Positions 26,374-35,700 of a stretch of 64,000 nucleotides of DNA are shown here, piece by piece (position 1 is the first letter of the stretch; each line of letters opens with the position of its first letter). The DNA is from an uncultured Acidobacteriota bacterium. Its GTDB lineage: Bacteria > Acidobacteriota > Terriglobia > Bryobacterales > Bryobacteraceae. Position numbers and translations under genes: made by a program. Where the stretch lies: the NCBI GenBank assembly GCA_902825945.1, contig CADECY010000003.1, positions 1 to 64,000 of the forward strand. Reading direction: 5' to 3'. The notes beneath the pieces were generated by a model that was not told the DNA's origin, did not search any database, and saw nothing but the letters and a program-made list of their open reading frames with translations.

Positions 26374-26802
26374 GTGAAAAACGCTGTTGGAGTCGCAAGA
26401 GTCCTGCTAGTGGACGACGATTTGACGTCCCGCCTGACCTTGCAAACTGTACTAAAAGCAAGCGGTTACACTGTCGATTCGGCGGCATCCGCCGCGGAAG
26501 CAGTCAACAAATTAGACCAGAGGGAATATGAGCTGGTGCTGAGCGATCTCGGGATGGAATCACCTGAGGCGGGCTATCGCGTACTGGCGCATGCCCGTAC
26601 CATGGATTACCGCCCCGCGACCGCGATTATCACTTCTACTTATAAGACTTCGCCGACAAGTCCTGGGCTCCGGCGAGAGTCGATGCTGATCGAGACTGAA
26701 GATGTCCAGGGCCTACTCGGCGAAATCGCCAATCTGATCGGTCGTCGCGCTTCGAACAAGCTCAATCGGCAGATCCGCCTCGCGGCGGCGACCGCCGGAT
26801 AG
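26374..26802 (+). CDS. Stand-alone response regulator receiver (REC) domain protein
   Basis: 142 residues from GTG 26374, with AAGAGG as Shine-Dalgarno about 5 nt upstream. A single REC domain: acidic pair in VLLVDDDLTSR, phospho-acceptor Asp in YELVLSDLGMES near 55, and the conserved Lys in TSTYKTSP near 92. There is no output domain; the tail is a short helix ending in basic residues. The loop after the Asp and the region around the Lys look divergent, so phosphorylation needs testing. The 86 bp upstream (26288-26373) are AT-rich and must hold its promoter. No histidine kinase is nearby. Confidence 0.8.
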   Translation: MKNAVGVARVLLVDDDLTSRLTLQTVLKASGYTVDSAASAAEAVNKLDQREYELVLSDLGMESPEAGYRVLAHARTMDYRPATAIITSTYKTSPTSPGLRRESMLIETEDVQGLLGEIANLIGRRASNKLNRQIRLAAATAG

Positions 26803-26808
26803 CGCGTA

Positions 26809-28173
26809 CTACCTCTTCGGCGTCAGCTTTGGCGCCGGATGGGGGTACACGTTCGGCGATATTTTTACTTCTGTAGTCACCTTCAGCGGATGCTTCCCAC
26901 CGCTCGGATAGGTGAGCTCCACGAAGTATGCCGTGAACCCCTTTTGGGGCTTCGGAACGCTTGCCCGATAGACTCCGCCTGTCGGTTCCAGGGGCGACGA
27001 TTTCCACGCGGGTCCGATCTTTTCGAGGCGGAAATCGCGGGCGTTCGGATTGGTGGCCTGCCACAGCTTGACCGCTTCCGGCTTGTCCTGGGTCTCGACC
27101 CGGAGCGTACCGTCTTTCTCGACCCTCCACGAATACCGGGGCCGCGCCCGGTTGTAGATCACTGACTGGAAAAACGCCGCGAGCGACATCGGGGCATCGG
27201 ACCCGCGCAGCGAATGATCCGTGTTCGGAACGTACCGCAGCAGCTTCGCGCCCTTCAGATCCTTGAAGTAGAACTGCGATGAATCGGGGAGGAAGAACTG
27301 GTCACCGGAGGAGTTGACGATGTACTTGGGCATCGTCAGCCGCTCGCGATACTCGTAGGGCTCGACGAGTTTCATGAGCGCGCGGTATTCCTTTGTCCCC
27401 ATCCAGTCCATCAATCCCGCCTGTTCGTAGTCCTTGACCGCCGGGGCCCAGAAACCGTAGACGCGCCAGTGGTGGATGAACGACTTTTCGAGATTCAGCA
27501 TGTCGATCACGATCGGCGCGATCGCGACCACACGTTTGTCGACGATCGCCGTGGTCCAGGTGGTCCAGCCGCGCTTCGAGGCACCGGCCACGACGTACTT
27601 ATCGACCGTCAGTCCGCCGCCGTCCGGCGTCTTCAGGAACGCGCTTGCGGCGTCCATTGCGCGCACGGCTGCTTTCGTCATGGGCATGCGGGCTGGCCAC
27701 TCCTCGTCGCCGCCGCGGAGAAACTTGTCCCATGTGTAGGCGATGAACGAATCCTCGTACCGGTCTTTCGTATCGCCTGGAAAGCGGATCGGCTGATTCG
27801 GCACCATGCGAACCTCGACCACCACCGCTTCGGAGTCCTTCGCGATTCCGGCGAGCATTGGATCGATACGTTCGGGCAGGCGGCCGTTGTTCGATCCGCC
27901 GGTGATGAACAGCATCGCCGTTTGTGACTTCACCTGAGGCGGGCGGACGACCGTCACCCAGTGCTGCCAGACCGTGGAACTGATCTCGGCGGGATTTCGC
28001 CAGGTTTGCGACTTCATGTCGAGCACCTGAGCAGTGCAGCCGTCACACTTGGAGGTTCCCGCGAGCTTCCAGGAGAATGTGGGATCGGGCTTGGCGACAT
28101 AACGGTCGAGCGCGGTGGGTCCGGCGGCGGTCAGCAGACCCGCGCCCAAAACAAAAACAGAGAATCGCGTCAT
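26809..28173 (-). CDS. PhoPQ-activated pathogenicity-related (PqaA-like) exported alpha/beta hydrolase
   Basis: About 454 residues with a signal peptide (RFSVFVLGAGLLTAAGPTA). It matches the PhoPQ_related family (PqaA): AMLFITGGSNNGR near 83, KYVVAGASKRGWTTWTTAIV near 187-206 (G-x-S-x-R-G elbow), VIDMLNLEKSFIHHWRVYGF, and YIVNSSGDQFFLPDSSQFYF near 275-294. The C-terminal 100 residues form a beta domain. Biochemical role is not established; an exported hydrolase is inferred. ATG 28173 overlaps the TGA of the upstream metallo-hydrolase gene (TGATG); GTG 28176 is an alternative. Confidence 0.88.
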   Translation of the reverse strand: MTRFSVFVLGAGLLTAAGPTALDRYVAKPDPTFSWKLAGTSKCDGCTAQVLDMKSQTWRNPAEISSTVWQHWVTVVRPPQVKSQTAMLFITGGSNNGRLPERIDPMLAGIAKDSEAVVVEVRMVPNQPIRFPGDTKDRYEDSFIAYTWDKFLRGGDEEWPARMPMTKAAVRAMDAASAFLKTPDGGGLTVDKYVVAGASKRGWTTWTTAIVDKRVVAIAPIVIDMLNLEKSFIHHWRVYGFWAPAVKDYEQAGLMDWMGTKEYRALMKLVEPYEYRERLTMPKYIVNSSGDQFFLPDSSQFYFKDLKGAKLLRYVPNTDHSLRGSDAPMSLAAFFQSVIYNRARPRYSWRVEKDGTLRVETQDKPEAVKLWQATNPNARDFRLEKIGPAWKSSPLEPTGGVYRASVPKPQKGFTAYFVELTYPSGGKHPLKVTTEVKISPNVYPHPAPKLTPKR

Positions 28174-28808
28174 CACAGGTCTCGCAGAAAGTAGTTGAAT
28201 TCCTTTTCACGCCCGATCGTCGTGTTCGGACCATGGCCCGGCACCACCACCGTCTCATCGGGCAGCGGCATCAGCTTGTCCTTGATCGATCCAAGCAGTT
28301 GGCGGTGATTGCCGCCGGGCAGGTCGGTGCGGCCCACCGAATCGAGGAAGAGCGTGTCGCCAGCCACGAGCTTGCTCTCGGACGGAATCCACAAACAGGA
28401 ACTGCCCTGCGTGTGTCCGGGTGTGTGCAATACGTGGAAATCGGCCGCGCCGAGGCGTAACGAGTCGCCATCGCGCATGGCGACGCCGATCTGCGTCCGT
28501 TCGGGCGGCTTCGACATGCCGAGCCACGCCGCCTGCATGTCGATGTGATCGTAGAGTTCCTGATCGTTGGCGTTCATATGGACCGGCGCTCCGGTCGCGG
28601 CCTCGAGCTTGGCGGCGCCGCCGATGTGATCGATGTGGGCGTGCGTGATCACGATCGCCTTCACCTTCAGCGAATGCCGCGCAAGAATCGCGAGAATCTC
28701 TTCGATCTCGTCGCCCGGATCAATGACGATCGCCTCGCGCGACGCCTCATCGCCGAAGATCGAGCAGTTGCACCCGAGCATTCCCACCGGAAGGATTTCG
28801 TGGATCAC
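28173..28808 (-). CDS. Metallo-beta-lactamase-fold hydrolase, glyoxalase-II-like
   Basis: 211 residues from GTG 28808, placed so that the family's N-terminal strand (IHEILPVGMLGCNCSIFG) is included; ATG 28781 would cut it. Zinc motifs: THAHIDHIGG near 57-66, HTPGHTQGSS near 125-134, the bridging Asp in AGDTLFLDSVGRTDLPGG, and the C-terminal VPGHGPNTTIGREK. It is the YcbL/glyoxalase-II-like class that hydrolyses thioesters such as S-lactoylglutathione; the true substrate is unknown. First gene of a two-gene unit with the PqaA-like gene. Confidence 0.9.
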   Translation of the reverse strand: MIHEILPVGMLGCNCSIFGDEASREAIVIDPGDEIEEILAILARHSLKVKAIVITHAHIDHIGGAAKLEAATGAPVHMNANDQELYDHIDMQAAWLGMSKPPERTQIGVAMRDGDSLRLGAADFHVLHTPGHTQGSSCLWIPSESKLVAGDTLFLDSVGRTDLPGGNHRQLLGSIKDKLMPLPDETVVVPGHGPNTTIGREKEFNYFLRDL

Positions 28809-28816
28809 CTCTGACC

Positions 28817-28826
28817 ATGATAGTCT
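28817..28826. promoter_or_regulatory. Overlapping divergent -10 boxes
   Basis: The 27 bp between the divergent starts (GTG 28808 minus, ATG 28836 plus) contain TATCAT on the minus strand (28817-28822, 8 nt before the GTG). They also contain TAGTCT on the plus strand (28821-28826, 9 nt before the ATG). The two boxes overlap, so the two promoters should exclude each other. Confidence 0.45.
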
Positions 28827-28835
28827 GTCGTTGCT

Positions 28836-30038
28836 ATGCGTCTCTCCCGCAGAACATTCTGTGCCACGGCTAGTGCCTCGTGGCTCGCGGCCGCTCCTCC
28901 TTCCGATCGCGTGAATCTCGGCCTCATCGGTGCTGGGGGGCGCGGAACCTACGTCATGACCGTGTTTCAGAGGGATTCGAACCTCGAGGTCGGCGCGGTG
29001 TGCGATGTCTATGAACCGCATCTCGAGCGGGGCATGTCGACAGCGGCCAAGGCGCAGGCTGGCAAGCAGCCGAAGCCTTATCGCAACTACAAGCAGCTTC
29101 TCGACGACAAGTCGATTCAGGCGGTTCTCATCGCTTCGCCCGAACACTGGCATCACCGCATGGTGCTCGATGCGCTGGCGGCGGGCAAAGACGTCTACAT
29201 CGAAAAGCCTCTCTGCCAGACACCCGAGCAGGGCGTCGAACTGGTCGAAGCCGAACGGCGGTCGAAGAACATCGTGCAAGTGGGCATGCAGCGCCGCAGC
29301 TACGATCTCTATCATGAGGCCCGCAAGGTGATCGCTGAGGGAACCCTCGGCAATGTCCACATGGTCCGGTCATGGTGGCTGAACAACTACCTCGCGCCCT
29401 CCACAACGAAGCTCGATGGGCCGCTCGACTGGGCGCAATGGCAGGGTCCGGCGGCGAAGAAGACCGCGCCCGATCCGGATCGCTTCCGGAACTGGCGCTT
29501 CTACTCGGACTATGCGGGCGGCATCGTCGCCGATCAGGGTGCGCACGTCTACGATGGAATCCACTTGTTGATGAACGCCAGCTATCCGCTCACCGTGGTG
29601 GCGGCCGCCAATCGTCCGCACAAGGCGAATGTCGATACGCCGGAGTCGGTGGTGGTGACCGCCGAGTATCCGGAGGACTTCATTGGCGTCTTTTCGATCA
29701 ACTACGCGGCGATGCGATACAAGAGCCGGAACGATCAGTTGAATCAGCTCGACGGCGACAAGGCGCGGCTCGACATCGGCCGCGAGGAGTTCAAGGTGTT
29801 TCCGCAGGGCGATGAGGACAAAGCATCAATCCACAAGACGTCGGCGAAGGGATTCGGATACGCGACCGACCTCCACGTGATGAACTTCCTCGAATGCGTC
29901 CGGACGCGCAGGCCGCCCACGGCGCCGATGCGGCTGGGCTTCCAGGCCTGTCTGGTGATCCAGATGGCGAACCTGTCGCTGCGGCAAGGCCGCCGCATGC
30001 GCTGGGATGACCGGGCGAGGAAGGTGGTGGCGGGCTGA
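28836..30038 (+). CDS. Gfo/Idh/MocA family oxidoreductase with Tat-like leader
   Basis: 400 residues. The N-terminus RLSRRTFCATASASWLAAAP has a twin-arginine motif, typical of exported acidobacterial and planctomycete members. The NAD(P)-binding GLIGAGGRG lies near 30-38 and the EKP motif in YIEKPLCQTPEQG near 120-132. The C-terminal substrate domain has the conserved His-containing segment GGIVADQGAHVYDGIHLL near 226-243. It probably oxidises or isomerises a sugar or polyol derivative. It is followed after 20 bp by the M16 gene on the same strand. Confidence 0.9.
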   Translation: MRLSRRTFCATASASWLAAAPPSDRVNLGLIGAGGRGTYVMTVFQRDSNLEVGAVCDVYEPHLERGMSTAAKAQAGKQPKPYRNYKQLLDDKSIQAVLIASPEHWHHRMVLDALAAGKDVYIEKPLCQTPEQGVELVEAERRSKNIVQVGMQRRSYDLYHEARKVIAEGTLGNVHMVRSWWLNNYLAPSTTKLDGPLDWAQWQGPAAKKTAPDPDRFRNWRFYSDYAGGIVADQGAHVYDGIHLLMNASYPLTVVAAANRPHKANVDTPESVVVTAEYPEDFIGVFSINYAAMRYKSRNDQLNQLDGDKARLDIGREEFKVFPQGDEDKASIHKTSAKGFGYATDLHVMNFLECVRTRRPPTAPMRLGFQACLVIQMANLSLRQGRRMRWDDRARKVVAG

Positions 30039-30058
30039 TAGACTTGAATTAGTCTCGC

Positions 30059-31345
30059 ATGCGAAAGTCCAAGAACGCGGATCGCCATATTCGCACCACC
30101 GTCCTCCCTAATGGCGTCCATGTCATCACGGAAAAGATGAGCCACGTCCGTTCGGTTTCGGTGGGAATCTGGCTCGACGCCGGATCACGCCGCGAGACCG
30201 GACCCGAGAACGGCATTTCGCACTTCATCGAACACATGGTGTTCAAGGGGACGGCCAAGCGGTCGGCCGAGGATATCGCGCGCACGGTCGATGCGTTGGG
30301 CGGCAACCTCGACGCCTTCACCGGCAAGGAACTCGTCAGCTTCAACACCAAAGTGCTCGACGAGCATTTGCCGGAAGTATTCGACGTGCTCTCCGACATG
30401 GTGCTCAATCCCGCCTTTCGCGGCGAGGACATCGCCAAGGAAAAGGGCGTGATTCTCGAAGAGTTGAAGATGGAAGTGGACAATCCCGAGTACCTGATCC
30501 ACGAGACGTTTTCGGCGAACTTCTGGAAAGACCATCCGCTGGGCAAATCGATTCTCGGCACCAAGGCGACGATCAACGGGTTCGACCGTTCGATGGTGGA
30601 ATCGTTCTATCGCAAGACCTACACGCCCGGAAACATCATCATCACCGCCGCCGGCAACCTCAACCACGACAAGATGACGGCTCTGGTGGCCAAAGACTTC
30701 GAGCGGCTGAAGCCGGTGAAGCGCAAGGCGGCGGCGCCGGCGCCGGAGAGCCATGCCAAGATCGTGTTGCGCGAAAAGCGCGCCCTCGAACAAGTGCATT
30801 TGATGATGGGCGTGCCCGCCTATCCGATCGCCCACCCGGACCGCTTCGCCGCCTACGTGTTGAATGTATTGCTCGGCGGAAGCATGAGTTCGCGCCTGTT
30901 CCAAACGATTCGCGAACAACGCGGCCTGGTCTACTCGGTGTTTTCCGAGATCAACAACTATCGCGACTCGGGCGTAATGGCAATCTATGCCGGCACATCG
31001 CGGCAGTCGCTGCGGCAGGTGATCGACCTGATTCTCGCCGAATTCCGCGCCTTCAAGGAGACTCCGCTCGAAGCCGACGAACTCGCGCGCGGCAAGAATC
31101 ACCTCAAGGGATCGGTGATGCTCGGGCTCGAATCGACCTCCAGCCGCATGTCGAATCTGGCGCGGCAGCAACTCTACTTCGGCCGCTTCTCGACGCTCGA
31201 CGAGATCATCGAATCGATCGACAAGGTGACGGCCGAAGACGTGCAACGCGTGGCCCGTGACTTCTTCCAGCCCGAAACGCTGGCACTCACCGTACTTGGG
31301 CGTTTGAACGGAATGCGATTGCGGCGCGGCGACCTGGGCTGCTGA
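30059..31345 (+). CDS. M16 (insulinase/pitrilysin family) zinc peptidase
   Basis: 428 residues. The inverted zinc motif HFIEHMVFKGT (HxxEH) lies near 56-66, with the third ligand Glu in VILEELKMEVDNPEY near 133-147. The C-terminal half has the second M16 fold (RGLVYSVFSEINNYRDSGVM with the family's Arg/Tyr). The size fits the short bacterial processing-peptidase class, which degrades or processes peptides. It has no signal peptide and no clear Shine-Dalgarno; TAGTCT lies 3 nt before the ATG. The LemA gene follows after 4 nt. Confidence 0.92.
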   Translation: MRKSKNADRHIRTTVLPNGVHVITEKMSHVRSVSVGIWLDAGSRRETGPENGISHFIEHMVFKGTAKRSAEDIARTVDALGGNLDAFTGKELVSFNTKVLDEHLPEVFDVLSDMVLNPAFRGEDIAKEKGVILEELKMEVDNPEYLIHETFSANFWKDHPLGKSILGTKATINGFDRSMVESFYRKTYTPGNIIITAAGNLNHDKMTALVAKDFERLKPVKRKAAAPAPESHAKIVLREKRALEQVHLMMGVPAYPIAHPDRFAAYVLNVLLGGSMSSRLFQTIREQRGLVYSVFSEINNYRDSGVMAIYAGTSRQSLRQVIDLILAEFRAFKETPLEADELARGKNHLKGSVMLGLESTSSRMSNLARQQLYFGRFSTLDEIIESIDKVTAEDVQRVARDFFQPETLALTVLGRLNGMRLRRGDLGC

Positions 31346-31349
31346 TGAA

Positions 31350-31880
31350 ATGATCCGCAAGGCCCTGGCGCTGATCGTCCTGTTGGCTGCGATCGCAGCG
31401 GCCTGGACACGGCTCGCCAAGGCCCGCGATCAACTCTCGCGGCAGCGCGCATCGATCGAAGAGGCGTGGACCTCCGCCGAGGAAGCGTTCCGGAGCCGCC
31501 TGACGGTTCTTCCCGAAATCGCCGCGGCGGTGAAGCCGGAGACGGCCGGGGCGATTCGCTCAGCGGCGGATCAGGGACGCCAGGCCTCCACCCGCGCCGA
31601 GATTCTTGCGGCCAGTTCGACGTTGGACGACGCGGTGGCGCGGTGGCTGGTGGAGGTCGAAGGTGCCCCGCCGCGACCCGCGCTCGATCCGTTGAAGGAG
31701 CGGCTGCGCGAAGCGGAGTTCCGGTTCGCCAACGAACGCCGCAAGTACAACTCGACGCTGCAGAGCTACAACGTGGCACTCGAGATGTTTCCGAACAATG
31801 CGGTCGCGTGGTGGTATGGCTTCGACCGGTCGGATGCCTACTTCGTTACGGAGTGGCCCAAGAGCGAGCAGGCGAGGTAG
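31350..31880 (+). CDS. LemA family membrane-anchored protein
   Basis: 176 residues. One N-terminal transmembrane helix (ALALIVLLAAIAAAW) is followed by an all-helical periplasmic domain. The C-terminal signature NERRKYNSTLQSYNVALEMFP near 128-150 is characteristic of LemA. Its function is not established; such genes often sit beside membrane peptidases, as here (M16 gene 4 nt upstream, likely same mRNA). It is convergent with the PEP-CTERM gene across a hairpin. Confidence 0.85.
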   Translation: MIRKALALIVLLAAIAAAWTRLAKARDQLSRQRASIEEAWTSAEEAFRSRLTVLPEIAAAVKPETAGAIRSAADQGRQASTRAEILAASSTLDDAVARWLVEVEGAPPRPALDPLKERLREAEFRFANERRKYNSTLQSYNVALEMFPNNAVAWWYGFDRSDAYFVTEWPKSEQAR

Positions 31881-31885
31881 AGACT

Positions 31886-31927
31886 AAGCGCTTCCGCAGC
31901 GCCCATCGAGGGACGCTGGAAGTGTTT
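31886..31927. terminator. Hairpin between convergent LemA and PEP-CTERM genes
   Basis: AAGCGCTTCC (31886-31895) can pair with GGAAGTGTTT (31918-31927). Further pairs (AGCG/CGCT and CCC/GGG) lie inside, around a short loop. Position between two convergent stops suggests a bidirectional terminator. The T-tract is weak. Confidence 0.5.
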
Positions 31928-32522
31928 ACCGGCGGATGCGGCGAATGAGGCCGAAGACCGCGAGTCCACCGGCGAACAGGGCCGCCGTGACCGGCTCCGG
32001 AATCACCTGGGTTGTTCCTCCCGGAAGCTGGAGAGAGTTGTTCGGGACATCGATGGTGACGTTCTTGGATCCTGGCGCGGTCTGGTTCATACCGACCAAA
32101 ATCCGCCAGGAGGTCAGAGGACTTCCGTTCGGGACCGTGAGCGTCAAGTCACCCACGACGGCATCACCGAAGAATCCGCTGAGTTTGGCGACACCGGCGG
32201 TGTTGCCGTTGATCTGAGCCCCCACGGTCGCAAACCAATCCGGAGAACCACTCGTTGTGCTGATGACGCTACGCACTCCGTTGATCGTGAAGTCGTAGTG
32301 GAACGGAAGGGTGTCGCTCGTGAAGATGCCACTCCCGGTTCCGCTGAACTCGACAATGCCGAATCCGCCGTCACTGCCGAAGCACTTGACTCCGGAGTTC
32401 CCGCTAGAGTCGGACCCATTGGCGACGCATCCGGGTCCCGGATTGAACGTCACCGCGCCATGCGCCATGGATGCAAGCAAAACGGCCGGCGCGAGGCGCG
32501 CAGTCAAAGAAAACAATCTCAT
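31926..32522 (-). CDS. PEP-CTERM sorted exported protein
   Basis: 198 residues from ATG 32522, which has a strong Shine-Dalgarno (GGAGGAGAG); the open frame further upstream is not needed. There is a signal peptide (TARLAPAVLLASMAHG) and a Gly/Ser/Thr-rich beta-type body. The C-terminal sorting signal is VIPEPVTAALFAGGLAVFGL followed by IRRIRR, the classic PEP motif plus helix plus basic tail recognised by exosortase. It is probably anchored in, or released into, the extracellular matrix. No exosortase gene is in the window. Confidence 0.88.
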   Translation of the reverse strand: MRLFSLTARLAPAVLLASMAHGAVTFNPGPGCVANGSDSSGNSGVKCFGSDGGFGIVEFSGTGSGIFTSDTLPFHYDFTINGVRSVISTTSGSPDWFATVGAQINGNTAGVAKLSGFFGDAVVGDLTLTVPNGSPLTSWRILVGMNQTAPGSKNVTIDVPNNSLQLPGGTTQVIPEPVTAALFAGGLAVFGLIRRIRR

Positions 32523-32635
32523 CTCTCCTCCTAGCTCCGATTGGCCCCCCCGACAGTATAGCCAGTGGCAGCGCGCTGGGGCAACGAACTCCAAGGGTGA
32601 TGCCGTGGATTGCGCGCCGGCCGGAGATCCCCGCG

Positions 32636-32684
32636 TTCCAAAAACACGAACGGCGGCTGACCGCCAGAAGCGATCAGCCGCCGT
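32636..32684 (-). terminator. Rho-independent terminator after TonB-dependent receptor 1
   Basis: A perfect 11-bp stem: ACGGCGGCTGA (32650-32660) and TCAGCCGCCGT (32674-32684) with a 13-nt loop. On the minus strand the stem is followed by TTCGTGTTTTTGG. It starts 20 bp after the receptor stop codon. Confidence 0.8.
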
Positions 32685-32704
32685 CATCAAGCCGGACCGG
32701 GTAC

Positions 32705-35700
32705 TTAGAACAGGATCTTCATCACCAACACCACCTGGCGGGTGGCATTGTTCTGAGCCGGATTCAGTTGCCCGAAGCGCGGATCGGTCACGTTGTTAGA
32801 CGCCTGCGCTCCGAAGTAGGCGTAGTCAAACGCATTCTGGAGATCGGCGCGGATCTGCCAGCGCACGCGTTCGAAGAAACGGAACTCCTTGTACGCCGAC
32901 ACTTCCCAGCTTTGCAGGTAGCGGCTGCGGACATCGGGGAATCGGGTCGGGAAGTCGCGAAGCGTGAACGGCGCCTGCGCGGCGCGCGGGAACAAGGTGT
33001 TGTCGTAGTACTTGTCGAAGAACGGGTTGAACTTGTCACGGCCAGCCGTGCGGGCACGCTCGTTGCGCTGATCCTCGGTCAAGGCAGCGCTACGCGCCTC
33101 GAGCGGAGCGGCGTTCGGGAAGTCGAACGGCATTCCGCTGCGGACGAGGTACTGAACGTTGAGATTCCAGCCGCCGATGAATGCCTGCCCCACCTTGTTG
33201 ATGTTGGCGAACATTGCCTTTCCTTTGCCGAACGGCAACTCGTAAGTGACGAGTCCGCTGAAGGTGTGCGGAAGGTCCCACTGTTGCAGGCGCTGTTCGA
33301 GCCGGGTGTTCAGCAGGTTGCCGAGATCGGTGTCCTGCGCGTTGAGCAGATTGGTGCTCTCGAGCGTTTTCGACCAGGTGTAGGCGGCCTGCGCGGCAAA
33401 TCCGTTCGAGTAGCGCTTGGTGGCCTTCGTTTGCAGCGAATGGTAGTTCTGCCGGCCGATCGGGACATTGGTGATCGTGACGCCGCCGAAGTGCGGATAG
33501 GCATTGAGCAGCGCCGAGCGGGGGAGCGTGTTGCCGTTGAGGCCGGAGCCGGGCAACAGACCGCGCATCGGATTCGGGAGTTGCTCGTTGAAGTAGGCCG
33601 GACGCTGGGCGACAGGCAATCGCGTCAGCTCGTTCGTGGGAATGAAGTTGAGCCCGAGGTTCAGCGGAAGCTTCTCGGTCAGGTTGCCGGAGTAGCTGGC
33701 ATCGACGAGCCACTGGTTGAACAGCGTCCGCTGCAATCCGAAAGAGAACTGGTGCGAGTAGGGCAGCGGGCGGTCGAGGTATTGGGCCGCGACGCCGAGA
33801 CCGAGGTTGGTGGCCAAGCCCTGGCTCGATCCGATCGGTTGCAGCAGTCCAGTTGGGAAGAGGCTGCGCGGAAACGGATCGTTGATGAACGAAGCCGGCG
33901 TGAGATTGTTGTCCGTGCTCGGAATCACCGACGACGGCTGACTGAAGCCCGTGTCCGGACCCGCGGCATTCTGGCCGAGATAGCTGAGGCCATAGCCGCC
34001 ACGCATCACCCACTTGTCCATGAACTGCCAGGCGACGCCGACGCGCGGCTGCCAGTTATTGCGATCGCGCAGGAAGGATTCCCGCTCCGCGCCACTCGTT
34101 CCGGCGTAGAGCAGACCGCCGCGCAGATTCAAGCCCTGCACTCTCGACTGCAGCGGGCTCGTCTGATCAAAGGCGAATCCGCGGACCTGACGATTGAACC
34201 GCTCGACGATCGGACCTTCGTAGTCCCATCGCAGACCGAGGTTGATCGTGAGGTTCCGCAGGATCTTCCAGTCGTTCTGGAAGTAGAGCGCGCCATAGGA
34301 ATTCCGGTAGGCGGGCCAGATGTTCTTCTCGACGTTGCCGCTGGTGATCGCGCCGGTCAGGAACGAAGCGATTTCGTTGCCCGAAAGTGCGTCCGCCTGC
34401 TGCGGATTGCGCTGCGTCCAGTTGCGGCCGAAGTTGAATGTTCCCGAGGAGGCACCCGGTTGGTGAGTGTTCGAGTTGTAGCGGCGGAGTTCAGCGCCGA
34501 ACCGCCAAGTCTGCTTGCCGCGCAGCATCATGACGTTCGGCTGCATCGAATAAGTGTCCTGCGTTTCGTAATTGGCGGTACGGGTCGAGCCGAGCGAGGA
34601 GTAGTTGTTGCCGGTGAAGTTGAAGCGCGGGTACTGCTTCACGTCGAATTGCGCCACCAGTGCTGACGGGAATCCGAGTTGAGTAGGATCGAAGTCGCGG
34701 CCGAAGATGTTACCCGAGAAGCCTTCGTAGCGCGCCAGGCCGCCACGCAGATTGAATACCGTCGAGGGGTTGATCGTGTACGTCCAGTCAGCGCCCCAGT
34801 TGCGCGCGATGCGGGTGGAGGGCGCCTCGGTCGAGGGTTCGGCGGCGTTGGTTCCCCATTGTACGCGCGCGAAGTTTTCCCAAGGAGTCTGGCCGTAGCG
34901 CCAACTCAGGCGGCTCTTTTGGCTGACGGCCCAGTCCATCTTTCCGAGCCATTGGTCATACTCGTTGCGCGAGCTGTTGATGAACAGGTAGTTGTTCTGG
35001 CCGTCGAGTCCTTCGCTCGCGCGATTGGGCGCCGGGAAGAAGCCGAGAGCGTTGGTCGCCACCGGATTCAAGCGGGCGCGGGGAATGACGTTGCCGGGGA
35101 ACTGCTGGCGCGTGAATCCGCCGCCGGGCGCGGCCGCTGTGGTCAGCGGATCGAAGATGCCGATCTGGCGTCCCGCGTTGTCTGTCAACTGCGAGAAGTC
35201 TCCACCGCGTTGAGCCGCGGTCGGAATGGTCCAGAGCTGCGTCTGCGGATTGCGCTCGCGCAGCCCTTCGAGGGAGAGCATCCAGAAGAGCTTGTTGCGG
35301 CCATCGAGCACCTTCGGAAGGTAGACCGGGCCATCCAACCGGAAGCCGTACGTATTGTTGCGATAGGCAGGCTTGCGGACACCGGCCGAGTTTCGCGAAT
35401 AGCCGTTCGAGATCAGCTTGTCGTTCTTGAAGAACTCGAACAGTTCGCCGTGGATTTGATTGGTGCCGGTGCGGAGGTTGATCGAAGTGGTGCCGCCGCC
35501 CACACGGCCGTACTGGGCGTCGTAGGTGTTGGTAATGACGTTCACCTCTTCGATGGCTTGCAACCCCGGAGCGAACGATGCGGAACGGCTGCCGCGGGTG
35601 GACGTCACGCCGTCGAGCAGGATTTCGTTCTCGCCCACGCGTCCCCCGTTGATCGAGACGGCATTGATGTTGCCGAACGCGTAGAGTTCGAAGTTGCCCC

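Noticed and set aside
28808..29360. Longer version of the MBL-fold hydrolase starting at 29360
   Set aside because: The extra 180 residues are antisense to the oxidoreductase gene and lack homology. GTG 28808 fits the family start.
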